This document shows, piece after piece, positions 63,575 through 64,000 of a DNA stretch of 64,000 nt. This DNA comes from Stercorarius parasiticus (lineage: Eukaryota > Chordata > Aves > Charadriiformes > Stercorariidae), in NCBI GenBank assembly GCA_013396915.1, contig VWZL01001969.1, forward strand, positions 1 to 64,000, in the 5' to 3' direction. The first letter of the stretch is position 1; every line of letters begins with the position of its first letter. The notes beneath the pieces were generated by a model. It had not been told where the DNA came from and did no database searches. It worked only from the letters and a program-made list of their open reading frames with translations. A program made the position numbers and the translations under genes.

Positions 63575-63711
63575 AGGGTCTGAGACTGGGGTTCTGATCC
63601 CAGCTGCTCTATGGTCCCGCTGAGTGACCTTGTTCAAACTGTACGGTCTCCCTGTGCCTCGGACACTTCTGCACCGTAGGGATAATGATTTCTGACTCCT
63701 TTGTAAGTGTG
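63575..63711 (+). repeat. MIR-type SINE, well-preserved core and 3' part
   Basis: The sequence runs through ggggttctgatcccagctgc (the B-box region), gctgagtgaccttgttcaaa, ctccctgtgcctcgg, gtagggataatgattt and tttgtaagtgtg, which is the block order of MIR: TTCGAATCCC, TGTGACCTTGGGCAAGT, CTCTGTGCCTCAG, ATGGGGATAATAAT, TTGTAAAGTGC. It is the best-preserved of the old SINE copies here. The A box at the left end is not clear. Confidence 0.75.
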
Positions 63712-64000
63712 TTTTATTTGCTACAGTAGAGTCAATTATCCTGGCTTTTGCCACTGCATGAATTAGCAGCTACCAGCACCCGTGGGCACAGCAGGGTGAG
63801 CTTGAGCACCTGTAGGCATTAACACAGATTTCCTCACTTCTCTTGTTTTGAAGTTCTTCCCTAGGGATGAGGAGTTTGGGGATTTTTTTTCTGTGTGTTA
63901 GTCTCTCAGCTGTGCAACTCCTATTAAAAGTCAACCTCCCTGTGCAACTTGATCGAAAAAAAAAAATCCTGTTTAATGTGAGATTAGTTTAGGCTTTTGT
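63712..64000 (+). other. GPR39: GPR39 intron 1, to the window edge
   Basis: Unassigned intronic sequence with an A10 run near 63956-63966. No exon is visible at the edge. Confidence 0.55.

Noticed and set aside
40459..64000. GPR39 exon 2
   Set aside because: No frame encodes the expected TM6-TM7 block of about 165 residues, so exon 2 must lie beyond the window.

Overview
The window looks like avian nuclear DNA. It carries chicken-repeat-1 (CR1) LINE copies of bird type (18.2-18.4 kb and 41.0-41.5 kb, both antisense), a dispersed LTR-like repeat of a kind I recall from bird genomes (18.6-19.1 kb), and older amniote LINE/SINE fossils. Genes are sparse and intron-split, with no bacterial-style coding. 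The species cannot be named from the sequence.

Two protein-coding genes are present, both partial and both on the + strand. SLC35F5 (solute carrier family 35 member F5) contributes only its last coding exon, 388-469, followed by 3' UTR. GPR39 (a zinc-responsive class A GPCR) contributes its first coding exon, 39591-40458, which encodes TM1 to TM5 and ends at a clear splice donor. Its second exon lies beyond the window, so intron 1 is longer than 23.5 kb. The order SLC35F5 then GPR39 on the same strand matches the mouse arrangement as I remember it.

Layout: 1-387 is SLC35F5 intron. 388 to about 2.2 kb is the SLC35F5 last exon and probable 3' UTR. From about 2.2 to 39.1 kb is intergenic DNA with no gene I can support; it holds a 17-bp perfect inverted repeat (14.43 kb), an avian CR1 tail, the LTR-like element, an ancient decayed CR1-like LINE (27.25-28.5 kb) and several MIR-type SINE fossils. 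39.1-39.6 kb is the GPR39 5' region, with a near-perfect HNF1 palindrome and a candidate 5'-UTR intron. 39.6-40.46 kb is GPR39 exon 1. 40.46-64 kb is GPR39 intron 1, with a read-through coding tail and poly(A) signal, an antisense CR1 that keeps an open reverse-transcriptase C-terminus, a 39-base T run, tandem duplications and two MIR-type SINE fossils.

The strongest biological signals cluster at GPR39. They are the HNF1 motif upstream of a gene reported to be HNF-1alpha regulated, a well-formed acceptor 9 nt before the chosen ATG, conserved zinc-ligand histidines and disulfide cysteines, and an intron-retention reading frame that would give a truncated five-TM receptor like the reported human GPR39-1b. 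I found no convincing previously undescribed system.
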